The notes: generated by a model not told the origin, from the sequence alone. A stretch of 64,000 bases of DNA from Chryseobacterium pennae (GCF_003385515.1 NZ_QNVT01000017.1:1-64000); one strand, 5' to 3'; numbered from the stretch's first letter, positions 36,692 through 45,888 are shown. Numbers and translations are program-made.

Positions 36692-38272
36692 ATGGACAGA
36701 AAGAAATTCATCAAAACGGGTATACTTGCCATTTCAGGTTTTTATTTTCTACAATCAGACCTTTTTCAGGCTGCTGAACGGAGAACAAATACCATAAAAC
36801 AAACCATAGATTCACCAATTATTATCATTGGAAGCGGCTATGGTGGTGCAGTTTCTGCCTTACGTTTGTGTGAAGCTGGAAAAAAAGTTGTCCTGCTGGA
36901 AATGGGTCTTAACTGGGAAAAATCAGGAATTCCCTTTTCCAATCTCTTAAAACCCGGACAAAGTTCAGCATGGCTAAGAAAAAAAACGATTGCTCCTTTT
37001 ATGAATATCTTTTCCTTAACGCCTTTTACCGGAACACTGGACCGTATGGAGTTTGATACAATTAATATCTGGTTGGGAAGAGGCGTTGGTGGTGGCTCAT
37101 TGGTTAACGGAGGAATGGCAGTAACTCCCAAGGAAAGCTACTTCAAAGAAGTTTTCCCTAATCTTGACGCTGAAAAGTTTTACAGCCATTACTTCCCTCT
37201 CGTACAGGAAGAGCTCAAAGTAAATATTATTGATGAAAAGTTTCTAAATGATTGTCCTTATTACAAATTTACAAGAGTGGGTGAAGAAGAGGCTCATAAA
37301 GCAGGTTTTAAAACTATGAGAGTTCCCAATGTTTATGATTTTAAATATATGGAAAAGGAATTCCGGAATGAAGTTCCCCGCTCTGCTCTCAATACAGAAG
37401 TGATCTATGGAAATAACCATGGTAAAAACAGTTTGGATAAAACCTATCTGAAAAAGGCTTTAGAAACTGGAAATCTTGAAATTCTGGATCTGCATTGTGT
37501 AGATCATATTAAACTCAATGATGATAAAAGTTATACATTAAATGTTCAGCAAATTGATACCTCAGGGAAAGTGATTGCTGATAAAATTTTCAATTGTAAG
37601 AAACTTATCCTTTCAGCGGGAACAATGGGAACTTTACAACTTTTATTACGTTCAAATGCAGTTAATAATCTTCCTGTTCACGAAAAAATCGGAAAGAACT
37701 GGGGGAACAACGGGAATTTTATGACAGGAAGAAACTGGGTAAAACCATTATCAGGTGGAACCGGTTCAAAACAATCAACAATTCCTGTGGGCGGAATTGA
37801 TAACTGGGATGATAAAGAACATCCTTTTTTCACCGAAATAGCGCCTTTACCAATGGGAATGGATGTTGCCACAGCTTTATATCTGCTCATCAACAGAGTG
37901 AACAAGAAAGGAGAAGTAGGATATGATAGAATCAATCAGAAACTTATACTAAACTGGGATGAAAGCCATACAGCCAACATGAAAGAAAATGCCAGGTATT
38001 TTATCCGGAAAATGAATAATGCGAATGGAGGTACCCGAAGCCACTTTCTGTTCAACAATGGTTTTGGAGCAGATATTTGTTATCATCCGTTGGGCGGATG
38101 TGTATTGGGTGAAGCCACCAATGAGTTTGGTAAGCTAAAGGATCATGAAAACCTGTATGTACTTGACGGTTCGCTAATTCCCGGAACAATTGGGGTTAAT
38201 CCATTCGTAACCATTACAGCTATTGCCGAATATTGTATTGAAAATCTGATCAGGCAGAATGAATTTTCTTAA
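36692..38272 (+). CDS. GMC oxidoreductase (cholesterol-oxidase-like)
   Basis: A 526-residue FAD-dependent oxidase. After an N-terminal export signal (DRKKFIKTGILAISGFYFL; one Arg and one Lys at the Tat position) comes the FAD-binding GSGYGGAVSALRLCEAGKKVVLLE, the GVGGGSLVNGGMAV segment, and near the C terminus HPLGGCVLGEATNEFG and GTIGVNPFVTITAIAEY. These segments are those of the cholesterol oxidase branch. The substrate is not known. The last four bases overlap the convergent aadS gene. Confidence 0.87.
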   Translation: MDRKKFIKTGILAISGFYFLQSDLFQAAERRTNTIKQTIDSPIIIIGSGYGGAVSALRLCEAGKKVVLLEMGLNWEKSGIPFSNLLKPGQSSAWLRKKTIAPFMNIFSLTPFTGTLDRMEFDTINIWLGRGVGGGSLVNGGMAVTPKESYFKEVFPNLDAEKFYSHYFPLVQEELKVNIIDEKFLNDCPYYKFTRVGEEEAHKAGFKTMRVPNVYDFKYMEKEFRNEVPRSALNTEVIYGNNHGKNSLDKTYLKKALETGNLEILDLHCVDHIKLNDDKSYTLNVQQIDTSGKVIADKIFNCKKLILSAGTMGTLQLLLRSNAVNNLPVHEKIGKNWGNNGNFMTGRNWVKPLSGGTGSKQSTIPVGGIDNWDDKEHPFFTEIAPLPMGMDVATALYLLINRVNKKGEVGYDRINQKLILNWDESHTANMKENARYFIRKMNNANGGTRSHFLFNNGFGADICYHPLGGCVLGEATNEFGKLKDHENLYVLDGSLIPGTIGVNPFVTITAIAEYCIENLIRQNEFS

Positions 38273-39138
38273 GAAGGTAATGCTTTTACTTCTTTCAGAT
38301 AATTTCGGATGTCAGCTTCATGCTGAAAAGGATATTCAAAATTCAGTTTTTTGGCTAAAACAGTTCCCAGTTCATGAACAAGGTCAGCAAAAGCAAAAAG
38401 AGCTGTCCAGTTTTCTTCAAGATCACTTCCTGAAAAAGTAGCTTCTACTTTATTCCACTCTTCTGCAGAAAGATATTTTTTGAAGAGCCTTCCGTGTTTG
38501 TTAGTGGTTATATTTTTCCAGTCATGAAAACTTGCAATATACCATTCGATTAAAGGAACCAGATAATCGGTTCTCAAGATATCTTCAGACATGAATTTAG
38601 CGTAGAAAATATCACCGCGCTTAAGACATTTTGCAACATACATGGTATCCCACCAGAAATCATTCTGTAATTGTCTAAACTCTTTTTCCGTTGGTTGATG
38701 AATCATGATGGATTGATAGGTTGGAGCCTTCAGATCCTTTGTAAGACCATCTTTATCAATCAAAACTTTATATCCCACATCCCAGTCATCAGAAAGTTTT
38801 TCTTTCTTTACTTCTTCAGAAAATTCAGATACCTGATACAGCTTAAAATCAACTTTCACATGGTCTTTGTATAAAACCATCTTCATAGCATGTTTTCCAT
38901 CAAAGACTGTATCATCTTCCTCTATCATGGAAATGGGTTCTCCAAAAAGACTGATCCATTCATTATGATCTTCGTATGCTTTTCTGTTTTGAAAAACCAG
39001 TTCCACATCAAGATCACTGAAATCATCTACAGGAGCATATGGATTGACCAGTGAACTCGTCAAAAGAACAGCACGGATATCTGGATTGTTTTCTGCCCAG
39101 TGAATGATTTGTTCCAGCTTTTCTTCTCTAACCTTCAT
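38269..39138 (-). CDS. aadS: aminoglycoside 6-adenylyltransferase (AadS/ANT(6) family)
   Basis: A 289-residue nucleotidyltransferase that would adenylylate streptomycin. The N-terminal catalytic motif is SSLVNPYAPVDDFSDLDVELV, with DFSDLD as the nucleotidyl-transfer carboxylates, and a third acidic residue in VKVDFKLY. Chromosomal aadS copies are known in Chryseobacterium and Elizabethkingia; there are no mobile element signatures around it here. It follows a 133-residue gene with one base between them and overlaps the stop codon of the convergent GMC gene. Resistance itself is inferred from family. Confidence 0.88.
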   Translation of the reverse strand: MKVREEKLEQIIHWAENNPDIRAVLLTSSLVNPYAPVDDFSDLDVELVFQNRKAYEDHNEWISLFGEPISMIEEDDTVFDGKHAMKMVLYKDHVKVDFKLYQVSEFSEEVKKEKLSDDWDVGYKVLIDKDGLTKDLKAPTYQSIMIHQPTEKEFRQLQNDFWWDTMYVAKCLKRGDIFYAKFMSEDILRTDYLVPLIEWYIASFHDWKNITTNKHGRLFKKYLSAEEWNKVEATFSGSDLEENWTALFAFADLVHELGTVLAKKLNFEYPFQHEADIRNYLKEVKALPS

Positions 39139-39139
39139 G

Positions 39140-39541
39140 TTAATAAGATTCTGATATTTTTACACGATAAACATCGGAAGAATTCCTTTTGATAGATTCC
39201 ACAAAAAAACCACCTTCTTCAGGGATAACTTCTTTAAGATCGAAACTTTTACAATCCTTTGGAAGCCCTGAAAATATTAAAGTAAACCAAAAATCCTTCA
39301 TAAAGGGAACAGCCGTCCAATAAGGAGAAATTGAAATATTCTCCGCATGAATCATCTTGCTTCTATGCTCAGACTGGTTATCAAAAAGATAGGTTGAATG
39401 CCAGATCCTGATTAAGTTCCCTAAAAATGGTGATGCGGGAAAGCAACAGTGTACAATTACCTGTTTCTCTTCTTCTATTTTTGTCTGAAGAGATTCCAGG
39501 AGTTCTTTTGCAATAACCGGCTTTATAACTATTTCTTCCAC
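39140..39541 (-). CDS. hypothetical protein upstream of aadS
   Basis: I do not recognise this 133-residue soluble protein. Noticeable features are a cysteine pair (HCCFPASPF), a tryptophan-rich region (RIWHST, PYWTAV) and EEGGFFVESIKRNSS near the C terminus. Its stop codon is one base before the aadS ATG, so the two are probably one operon. The leader contains a large competing-hairpin structure at 39551-39610. Confidence 0.7.
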   Translation of the reverse strand: MEEIVIKPVIAKELLESLQTKIEEEKQVIVHCCFPASPFLGNLIRIWHSTYLFDNQSEHRSKMIHAENISISPYWTAVPFMKDFWFTLIFSGLPKDCKSFDLKEVIPEEGGFFVESIKRNSSDVYRVKISESY

Positions 39542-39550
39542 CTTTCTATA

Positions 39551-39610
39551 AGTAATAAGTGATGAGCAATGAATAATGCTGTTGGTATCACTTATTATTC
39601 ATTGCTCATT
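39551..39610. repeat. overlapping inverted repeats with two competing stems
   Basis: A 16-bp perfect stem pairs 39562-39577 with 39594-39609. A second 11-bp stem pairs TAATAAGTGAT (39553-39563) with ATCACTTATTA (39588-39598). The two share bases, so only one can form. It lies between mqo and the gene upstream of aadS. No T run follows, so it is not a simple terminator. Confidence 0.7.
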
Positions 39611-39618
39611 ATTAATAT

Positions 39619-41124
39619 TTAGTATTCTAATTCCAGCTTCTCCTTGGTATATCCCCTTACCTTTTCAGTAAGTTCAGGGTGCTCAGCCAGTTTTTGTCCG
39701 TATGACGGAACCATTTCCAGTAACTTGTCTTTCCACTCTCCCTGAAGTTTCTCAGGGAAACATTTTTCAAGAACATTCAGCATGGCGTATACTGCTGTAG
39801 ATGCACCTGGTGAAGCTCCCAATAAAGAAGCAATTGTTCCTTTTTTATTCACTACCACTTCAGTTCCGAATTCCAGTTTACCTCCTAATTTATCATCTTT
39901 TTTAATGATCTGAACTCTTTGTCCGGCTACTTTCAGTTCCCAATCCTCTTCTTTAGCATCCTTGATAAATTCTCTTAAATGCTGCATTCTCTGAGATTTG
40001 GTCATCGCTACCTGCTGAATAAGGTATTTAGTCAGAGGAAGATTATGCCACCATGCCCCAAATAAAGATTTTAAGTTTTTGGTATTCACACTTTCCGGTA
40101 AATCAAGGTAACTTCCTTCTTTCAGGAATTTTGTTGAGAACCCAGCGAAAGGTCCGAAAAGAAGAGCTTTCTGGCCATCAATGATTCTAAGGTCAAGGTG
40201 TGGAACTGACATTGGTGGAGCATCTACGGTTGCCTGTGTATAGACTTTAGCCTGGTGCTTTTCTACCAATTCCTGGTTATGTGTTACCAGCCACTGTCCT
40301 GAAACCGGGAAGCCTCCGTACCCTTCACTTTCTTTAATATCTGAACTGTCTAATAATGGCAGAGCATATCCTCCGGCACCAATAAATACAAAATCAGCAG
40401 TTACCTCCTGTTTGTGGTTATGGATTCTGTCCTTCACCTTCATCTCCCACTTTCCGTCTTCTCTTGGATCAATATCCTTCACCTCATGATATAAAAATAC
40501 TTCTACATTAGAATCTTCCAACAGGTGTCTCCCCATTTTTCTGGTTAATGTTCCGAAGTTAACGTCTGTTCCCATATCCATTTTGGTAGCTGCCATTACT
40601 TCAGACTTATTTCTTTTGCTCATTACCAATGGAATCCACTCTCTTAGTTTATTATGATCTGTAGAAAATTCCATTCCGGAGAAAAGAACTGATTCTGACA
40701 TTTTATCATGACGTTTCTTAAGATATTCAGCATCTTTTTCACCAAATACCAAACTCATATGGGGACAAGAATTGATAAACTCCTTTGGTTCCTGAATATA
40801 TCCTTTCGTTAATAAATATGCCCAGAACTGTTTTGAAATTTCAAACTGTTCCGCGATACTTTCTGCTTTTTTGATATCAATACTACCATCCGGATTTTCC
40901 GGTGTATAATTTAGCTCACAAAATGCGGAATGCCCTGTTCCGGCGTTGTTCCAAGCTGCTGTACTTTCTTTGGCAAACCTTCCCAGTCTTTCGAAGATGG
41001 CAATTTCAAGTTTTGGATCAAATTCATGAAGCAGCGTTGCTAAAGTGGCGCTCATGATTCCGCCCCCTATCAGTACAACGTCGTATTTAGGTTTCGGTGT
41101 TCTGCTTGTAAGCGATTGTGACAT
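39619..41124 (-). CDS. mqo: malate dehydrogenase (quinone)
   Basis: Mqo oxidises malate to oxaloacetate and feeds electrons to quinone at the inner membrane. The 501-residue protein starts at 41124 (MSQSLTSRTPKPKYDVVLIG). The FAD-binding VLIGGGIMSATLATLLHEFDP is at residues about 15-35. The middle contains WNNAGTGHSAFCELNYTP, and the C terminus has the LLGASPGASTAVYAML substrate and flavin-binding element. The frame extending further upstream has no ribosome-binding site. A weak GC-poor intergenic region (41194-41505) separates it from gpsA. Confidence 0.95.
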   Translation of the reverse strand: MSQSLTSRTPKPKYDVVLIGGGIMSATLATLLHEFDPKLEIAIFERLGRFAKESTAAWNNAGTGHSAFCELNYTPENPDGSIDIKKAESIAEQFEISKQFWAYLLTKGYIQEPKEFINSCPHMSLVFGEKDAEYLKKRHDKMSESVLFSGMEFSTDHNKLREWIPLVMSKRNKSEVMAATKMDMGTDVNFGTLTRKMGRHLLEDSNVEVFLYHEVKDIDPREDGKWEMKVKDRIHNHKQEVTADFVFIGAGGYALPLLDSSDIKESEGYGGFPVSGQWLVTHNQELVEKHQAKVYTQATVDAPPMSVPHLDLRIIDGQKALLFGPFAGFSTKFLKEGSYLDLPESVNTKNLKSLFGAWWHNLPLTKYLIQQVAMTKSQRMQHLREFIKDAKEEDWELKVAGQRVQIIKKDDKLGGKLEFGTEVVVNKKGTIASLLGASPGASTAVYAMLNVLEKCFPEKLQGEWKDKLLEMVPSYGQKLAEHPELTEKVRGYTKEKLELEY

Positions 41125-41450
41125 AATTTTAAATTTTAGTTCAAATTTCGGGAAAAGTTTTAAAAAGAGAAACGCGTTTAACGATTTTAACACGTTAATT
41201 TTTGTTCTAAAAACACTTATGAATTATGCAAGGCTATATGATGGAAAGTATCAATTTATTTTGTTCATTTGATTTATCAAAACCATCAGATTTAAATGCT
41301 AGACTACATTAGAATATCTGCTTAATTTTTAAAGATTTTAACGCTATGATCGTTAAGAGAACCTTTATTACCTCTTATTTTACGATCGCAGGGGCACTTC
41401 GTTCAGCTAGAATTCCTACTTTCAATCTGGCCCTTTGCGAGCGCTACGTT

Positions 41451-41483
41451 AAAAAAACTCCGTTATACAGAAGTATAACAGAG
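41451..41483 (-). terminator. terminator of gpsA
   Basis: Minus strand: CTCTGTTATAC (41473-41483) pairs with GTATAACGGAG (41458-41468) with one wobble and a TTCT loop, followed by seven T (41451-41457). It lies 23 bases past the gpsA stop. The rest of 41194-41450 holds no gene that I can support. Confidence 0.85.
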
Positions 41484-41505
41484 CTTACATATTTTAAAAC
41501 TGCTT

Positions 41506-42546
41506 TTAGTTTAATTTCGCAGTTAATTTCTTAAACTGCTTTTCAGCATTTTTACCTTCATAAAGAATGGCATATACTGTATCAATAATTGGCAGTTTCA
41601 GATTTTTCTGCTTGGATGTTTTGTAAATGGACTGTGCAGCATAATATCCTTCTGCCACCATGTTCATCGACTGGATTGCTGATTTTACAGTGTATCCTTT
41701 TCCGATCAGGTTTCCAAGATTTCTGTTTCTTGAGAACAGTGAATAAGCGGTTACCAGAAGATCACCCAAATAAGCACTTTCATTGACATCTCTTGGTGCT
41801 TCATAAATTGCTTCCAGGAAAATTTCCATTTCACGGATCGCATTGGACACAAAAACTGCTGTAAAGTTATCTCCATACCCTAAGCCGCTGGCAATTCCGG
41901 CTCCGATGGCAAAAATATTTTTAAGAATAGCACTGTATTCATTTCCAAGAATATCTTTACTGGTTTGAACCTTAATGAAATCTGAACTGAAAACTCCTTC
42001 CAGCTTTCCTGCCGTTTCATCTTCTACAGTAGCAATGGTAAGGTAAGAAAGTCTTTCCATGGCAACTTCTTCAGCATGGCAAGGTCCTGCAATAACTGCC
42101 TGATTTCTGAAACCTATTTTAAACTCATCACGCAGATAATGGGCCACCACATCATTTACCTTAGGAATAATCCCTTTAATTGCAGAAACAAAGATTTTAT
42201 CTGAATAATCACAGGTCATCTTATCCAAAGTATCTGACAGATAAATGGAAGGTGTTGCCAAAACAACAACATCACATGCAGAAACCAGTTCATTAATATC
42301 TGTGGTTAGTTTTAAACTTTTCAGGTTAAAATGAGCAGCGGTAAGATAAGTCGGGTTATGTCCACGAAGTTCAATAGCTCCTTTTACAAACTCACTTCTT
42401 ACACACCAGTGCACAACTTTGCAATTTTCAACAAGCATTTTTACGATAGCAGTTGCAAAACTTCCGCTTCCTACTACTCCTACAGAAACATCCTTTTTAG
42501 TCTTTTTTGGATTCGAAGATTCTGAAATAATTTTCTTTTTAGCCAT
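41506..42546 (-). CDS. gpsA: NAD(P)H-dependent glycerol-3-phosphate dehydrogenase
   Basis: GpsA reduces dihydroxyacetone phosphate to sn-glycerol-3-phosphate for phospholipid synthesis. The 346-residue protein has the nucleotide-binding VGVVGSGSFATAIVKML, VVLATPSIYL, the catalytic Lys in SAIKGIIP, AGPCHAEEV, the second conserved Lys in AILKNIFAIGAGIASGLG and GLGYGDNFTAVF. I start it at 42546 (MAKKKIISESS); the basic N-terminal tail before the Rossmann fold is longer than in E. coli. It has a strong terminator. Confidence 0.93.
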   Translation of the reverse strand: MAKKKIISESSNPKKTKKDVSVGVVGSGSFATAIVKMLVENCKVVHWCVRSEFVKGAIELRGHNPTYLTAAHFNLKSLKLTTDINELVSACDVVVLATPSIYLSDTLDKMTCDYSDKIFVSAIKGIIPKVNDVVAHYLRDEFKIGFRNQAVIAGPCHAEEVAMERLSYLTIATVEDETAGKLEGVFSSDFIKVQTSKDILGNEYSAILKNIFAIGAGIASGLGYGDNFTAVFVSNAIREMEIFLEAIYEAPRDVNESAYLGDLLVTAYSLFSRNRNLGNLIGKGYTVKSAIQSMNMVAEGYYAAQSIYKTSKQKNLKLPIIDTVYAILYEGKNAEKQFKKLTAKLN

Positions 42547-42771
42547 AATTGGAATGTGAACTGCAAATATATTAAACAAAGATTTAACAGAATACTTTAA
42601 GGCATGATAAAAAACCACTTTCTGAAAAAAATAATGCTTCAGCACAATTAAATATACAATTCAGCGTTAGATACAGAAAAAACTGAATTTTAATTAAAGA
42701 TTACTTACAAAACTTATTTTTAATTAAATTTGCAGCCTTAAAAACCGTTTTAAACATCTAAGAAAGGAAAT

Positions 42772-43806
42772 ATGAAAAAATTTCTAAACAGCAAAAAGAA
42801 CGTAAACATTCTTCTGGGAGGACTTTTACTAGTAGTTTTTGCACAAGGCATCTTCATTGCCAAACTTTTCTCGGAGAAGGATGACAAAAACTATGAAGTG
42901 AATCTTGTAAAAATAAACACTGAAAAAGACAGTGTAGATTACCTGAAAATGAAAACTGATCTTACCCTTGTAGATCAAACTGTTTCTCAACTGAACTCTT
43001 TCCTGAAGTCTAAAGACATTTCGAATGAAAAGCTAATGATGCTTGATCAGGACAGTATTGCCAATTCTATTTATCTTTCCAAACAAGCCAACCGATACAG
43101 TCAATATCTGATGGACCTACAGAAAAAACTGATGCAGGTTCCATTAGGAATGCCTACAGATGGATATATTTCATCTAATTTCGGGATCAGAAAAAATCCT
43201 ATTCCCTTTAAAACTGTTTTTGCTTCGGTAAAATCAAGTGCTGCCACGGAAGCTAAACCTGTTGCAGCTGCAGCTCCGAAACCGGAAGTTAAGGCTGAAC
43301 CTGTTGAAAAAATCGTTGAATTAACGGATAGTTATGGAAATAAAAGAGAAGTTAAAGTAATGGTGACTCCAAAAGCGGCTCCTGTAGCAGCTGCACCTGC
43401 TGCATCAACTTCTGCTGCAAAAGCTGTTGCCGGAAATACGACTTCTAAAGCGGCTCCCATGGAAAGAAACAATCCTCCTGCTGAAGCGGATCAGATGCAG
43501 TTCCATAAAGGACTTGACATTGCTGTTGCCTTCGGTTCTGATGTAAGAGCTGCCGCTGCCGGAACGATTATTTTCTCCGGACAAAAGGGAGGTTACGGAA
43601 ATTGCGTCATTGTTTCTCACGGAAACGGACTGGCTACCCTTTACGGACATTTATCACAGCTGGTATCTAAAGTGAATGATAAAGTAAAAGTAGGTCAGGT
43701 GATTGCTAAATCCGGGAACTCCGGGCGTTCTACAGGACCCCATCTTCATTATGAAGTACATAAAAACAATACTCCGGTGAATCCGAGGTTGTTTATGAAT
43801 CTATAA
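42772..43806 (+). CDS. M23 family (LytM) peptidase with a long internal insertion
   Basis: A 344-residue cell-envelope endopeptidase, probably cutting peptidoglycan cross-links. Residues about 11-31 form an N-terminal membrane segment, followed by a helical part. The M23 domain starts at PTDGYISSNFGIRKNPIP (about 128-145). It is then interrupted by an Ala/Pro/Lys-rich stretch of about 90 residues. It resumes with FHKGLDIA (His245, Asp249 as metal ligands) and GPHLHYEVH (His324, His326). All metal ligands are present, so activity is likely. A -7 box TAAATTTG lies at 42725-42732. Confidence 0.88.
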   Translation: MKKFLNSKKNVNILLGGLLLVVFAQGIFIAKLFSEKDDKNYEVNLVKINTEKDSVDYLKMKTDLTLVDQTVSQLNSFLKSKDISNEKLMMLDQDSIANSIYLSKQANRYSQYLMDLQKKLMQVPLGMPTDGYISSNFGIRKNPIPFKTVFASVKSSAATEAKPVAAAAPKPEVKAEPVEKIVELTDSYGNKREVKVMVTPKAAPVAAAPAASTSAAKAVAGNTTSKAAPMERNNPPAEADQMQFHKGLDIAVAFGSDVRAAAAGTIIFSGQKGGYGNCVIVSHGNGLATLYGHLSQLVSKVNDKVKVGQVIAKSGNSGRSTGPHLHYEVHKNNTPVNPRLFMNL

Positions 43807-43810
43807 AAGA

Positions 43811-43839
43811 AAGCTGTCTCCAATGAGGCAGCTTTTTTT
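43811..43839 (+). terminator. terminator after the M23 peptidase gene
   Basis: AAGCTGTCTC (43811-43820) pairs with GAGGCAGCTT (43825-43834) with one G-T pair around CAAT, followed by T residues. Confidence 0.85.
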
Positions 43840-43954
43840 AATTCTAAAAGATAGTGTAGTAATATTCTCGCCGATTATGCAGATTTTTAGTACACAAATA
43901 TTTGCTAGATCTGTGGGAGATTATTTTCGCAGAGTGTTTTAGAATTACAATACA

Positions 43955-43984
43955 AACAAAAACAGCTGCCGATGGCAGCTGTTT
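43955..43984 (-). terminator. terminator of the MBL-fold/oxidoreductase operon
   Basis: An 11-bp stem (43960-43970 with 43974-43984) with a GAT loop lies directly next to the stop codon of the gene at 43986. Read on the minus strand it is followed by TTTTTGTTT-like sequence. The preceding 43840-43954 stretch has no gene. Confidence 0.8.
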
Positions 43985-43985
43985 T

Positions 43986-45158
43986 TTATTTTAAAATCTT
44001 AAGAGCTCCTTTAGGATGGGTAAATGTACCATCTGGTCCTGCAATATTCGAATAGACTATATTTTTATTGTAATCCTGGATATGAGTTACATTAAATCCC
44101 AGATGAGGCTCATGCCAATACACCATAAAAATATTTTTTGCTACTTCCACAGCTGTATATTCTACAGTATCTGTACTGTCTTTTGAACTTCCTGCTGTTC
44201 CGGTAAATGTCATTGTTTTATTGTCTTTAAAATCGAGAAGAAATTTTACAGTTCCAAAATCAACTTCTACCTTCTTACCGATGGCTGGATATGGTGATTT
44301 TAAATCCCAGGCCATTTCACCAAGAAAAACCTTTGCTCCCATTTCAAGTTCATCTTTTCCCGGAAGATTTGAGTATTTTTTAACCATAAAATCTACGATA
44401 GAAGACGAGGTTTTATTTTCAGTAACAGCTTTCTTATAGTTTTCAAGATAGGTTTTTACAAAATCCAGAGATGCCGGAGACAGAGACTGTTTTGCAAAAT
44501 GTGAAGGAACTACCTGTTCAGGTTTTAGAGATTTCATCGCATCAATTTGGCCGATCCACTGATCGATAGCCTTTACATTTTGAGTATCTGCCATCCAAAG
44601 ATGTGAATCTACGGAAACAGAAATCCCTCCTGCTATAGTCTTTATAGACGGAATCCAAAGAAAGCTGTGCGCCGGATCTTCAGTATTTTGTCTGATCTCA
44701 ATCTTATTTCCTTCCAGATCAGGAATGGAGGTCACCGCTTCCGGAACAATAATTTCTGAAGGAGCATCTGCTTTCAACTGCGGTTTCCAAACCGCCATTT
44801 TATCATCCTTTGAGGCGGAAATAAGATAAGCAGTCTGTGCTGTAGAAATAATTTTCACATTAGGAAAAGCTTTTTTAATCACATCTAATCCAAAATAGAA
44901 ATCCGGATCGCTATGGGAAATAAAAACCGTTTTCAGATTTTTTCCGGTAGCTTTTATTTCTTTTACCAACTGTTCTGCATATTGCTTTTGAAACTGAGCA
45001 TCAATAAGTATGGCATCTTTATCTCCATAAATAATGGTAGAGGTAATTGGAAAAATAGCCTTGGTTCCGGGATTATAGACTTTAACCTTCAGATTTCCTG
45101 CAAATATGCTGATGAAACCTAAAATGGCCATTAATGATAATAATTTTCTTTTTAACAT
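43986..45158 (-). CDS. MBL-fold protein with altered metal-binding motif
   Basis: A 390-residue exported protein (signal peptide about 1-20, ending SIFAG). The metallo-beta-lactamase fold is recognisable. The usual HxHxDH motif reads HSDPDF (residues 82-87): the second His is Asp84 and the last His is Phe87. Further on, WIPSIKTIAGGISVSVDSHLWMAD and VVPSHFAKQS hold the positions of the other metal ligands. Metal binding may be changed or lost, and hydrolase activity is uncertain. It is 16 bases after the NAD(P)-binding oxidoreductase gene. Confidence 0.8.
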   Translation of the reverse strand: MLKRKLLSLMAILGFISIFAGNLKVKVYNPGTKAIFPITSTIIYGDKDAILIDAQFQKQYAEQLVKEIKATGKNLKTVFISHSDPDFYFGLDVIKKAFPNVKIISTAQTAYLISASKDDKMAVWKPQLKADAPSEIIVPEAVTSIPDLEGNKIEIRQNTEDPAHSFLWIPSIKTIAGGISVSVDSHLWMADTQNVKAIDQWIGQIDAMKSLKPEQVVPSHFAKQSLSPASLDFVKTYLENYKKAVTENKTSSSIVDFMVKKYSNLPGKDELEMGAKVFLGEMAWDLKSPYPAIGKKVEVDFGTVKFLLDFKDNKTMTFTGTAGSSKDSTDTVEYTAVEVAKNIFMVYWHEPHLGFNVTHIQDYNKNIVYSNIAGPDGTFTHPKGALKILK

Positions 45159-45174
45159 TGTTGTTCTTTTTAAA

Positions 45175-45828
45175 TTAATAAGCTGCAGTGAAACGTTCAC
45201 GAATGTGATTGTTCTGCTCCAGTTCATCCACTAAAGCTACGGCTACATCTTCTACCGAAAGACGGCTTCTTCCTTCTGCATCGAATACCGGAGTTTCCAA
45301 AGAGGTTCTGTATTGACCTGTTCTTGCTCCTACATTCGCCTGGTTCATTTCTACTGCCGGACTAAAGAAAGTCCAGTCTAATGTATTGTTTCCTTTAATC
45401 TTATTTAAATAATCTCTTGCAGCAGTTGCTCCCGGTTTATAAGCATCCGGAAAATCGGGTGTGTCTACAATCTGAACATTATCCGGTGTATAAAGGCTTC
45501 CTGCCCCTCCTACTACAATCAGTCTTTTTACTCCTGATTCTTCTACTGCTTTTTCAATATTTTCAGAGCCATTTAAAAAGTCGTTGTAAAGATTTGGATT
45601 CGTCCATCCTGCATTAAAAGCGCTGATTACTGCATCACTGCCTTTTAAAGCTTCTGCTAATTCTGTTACATTGTTTACATCAACGCTTTTTGCTGTTACA
45701 TTTTCCTGGGTTTTCACCTTCGATGCGTCTCTTACCAAAGCTTCCACTGCATATCCTCTGTCTGCCAATTCTGTTACGATGTGTGCTCCTACAAATCCTG
45801 TTGCACCAATTACTGCTACTTTTTTCAT
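45175..45828 (-). CDS. NAD(P)-dependent oxidoreductase (YwnB-like)
   Basis: A 217-residue atypical SDR of the NAD(P)H-binding group. VAVIGATGFVGAHIV is the nucleotide-binding loop, followed by VRDASKV, SAFNAGW and RLIVVGGAGSLY. In Bacillus an oxidoreductase of this type (YwnB) sits next to an Rrf2 regulator (YwnA); the same arrangement occurs here. It is probably controlled by the regulator upstream: one operator lies 25 bases before its start codon. The substrate is unknown. It is cotranscribed with the MBL-fold gene. Confidence 0.87.
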   Translation of the reverse strand: MKKVAVIGATGFVGAHIVTELADRGYAVEALVRDASKVKTQENVTAKSVDVNNVTELAEALKGSDAVISAFNAGWTNPNLYNDFLNGSENIEKAVEESGVKRLIVVGGAGSLYTPDNVQIVDTPDFPDAYKPGATAARDYLNKIKGNNTLDWTFFSPAVEMNQANVGARTGQYRTSLETPVFDAEGRSRLSVEDVAVALVDELEQNNHIRERFTAAY

Positions 45829-45849
45829 AATATTTTATATTTTAAATTA

Positions 45850-45874
45850 AATTGTAATAAATTTTGTTACATTT
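45850..45874. promoter_or_regulatory. Rrf2 operator copy 1
   Basis: AATTGTAA, nine bases, TTACATTT. The palindromic half-sites TGTAA (45853-45857) and TTACA (45867-45871) are spaced exactly as in the copy at 46331-46355. It lies 25 bases upstream of the oxidoreductase start. Confidence 0.75.
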
Positions 45875-45888
45875 AAGGGTAAAAAATT

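Noticed and set aside
38269..39541. Recently acquired resistance island
   Set aside because: Only aadS, with no mobile element, integrase or repeats around it. Chromosomal aadS is known for this genus.
41346..41534. 62-residue protein between mqo and gpsA
   Set aside because: It runs through the gpsA terminator and the end of gpsA, and has no ribosome-binding site.
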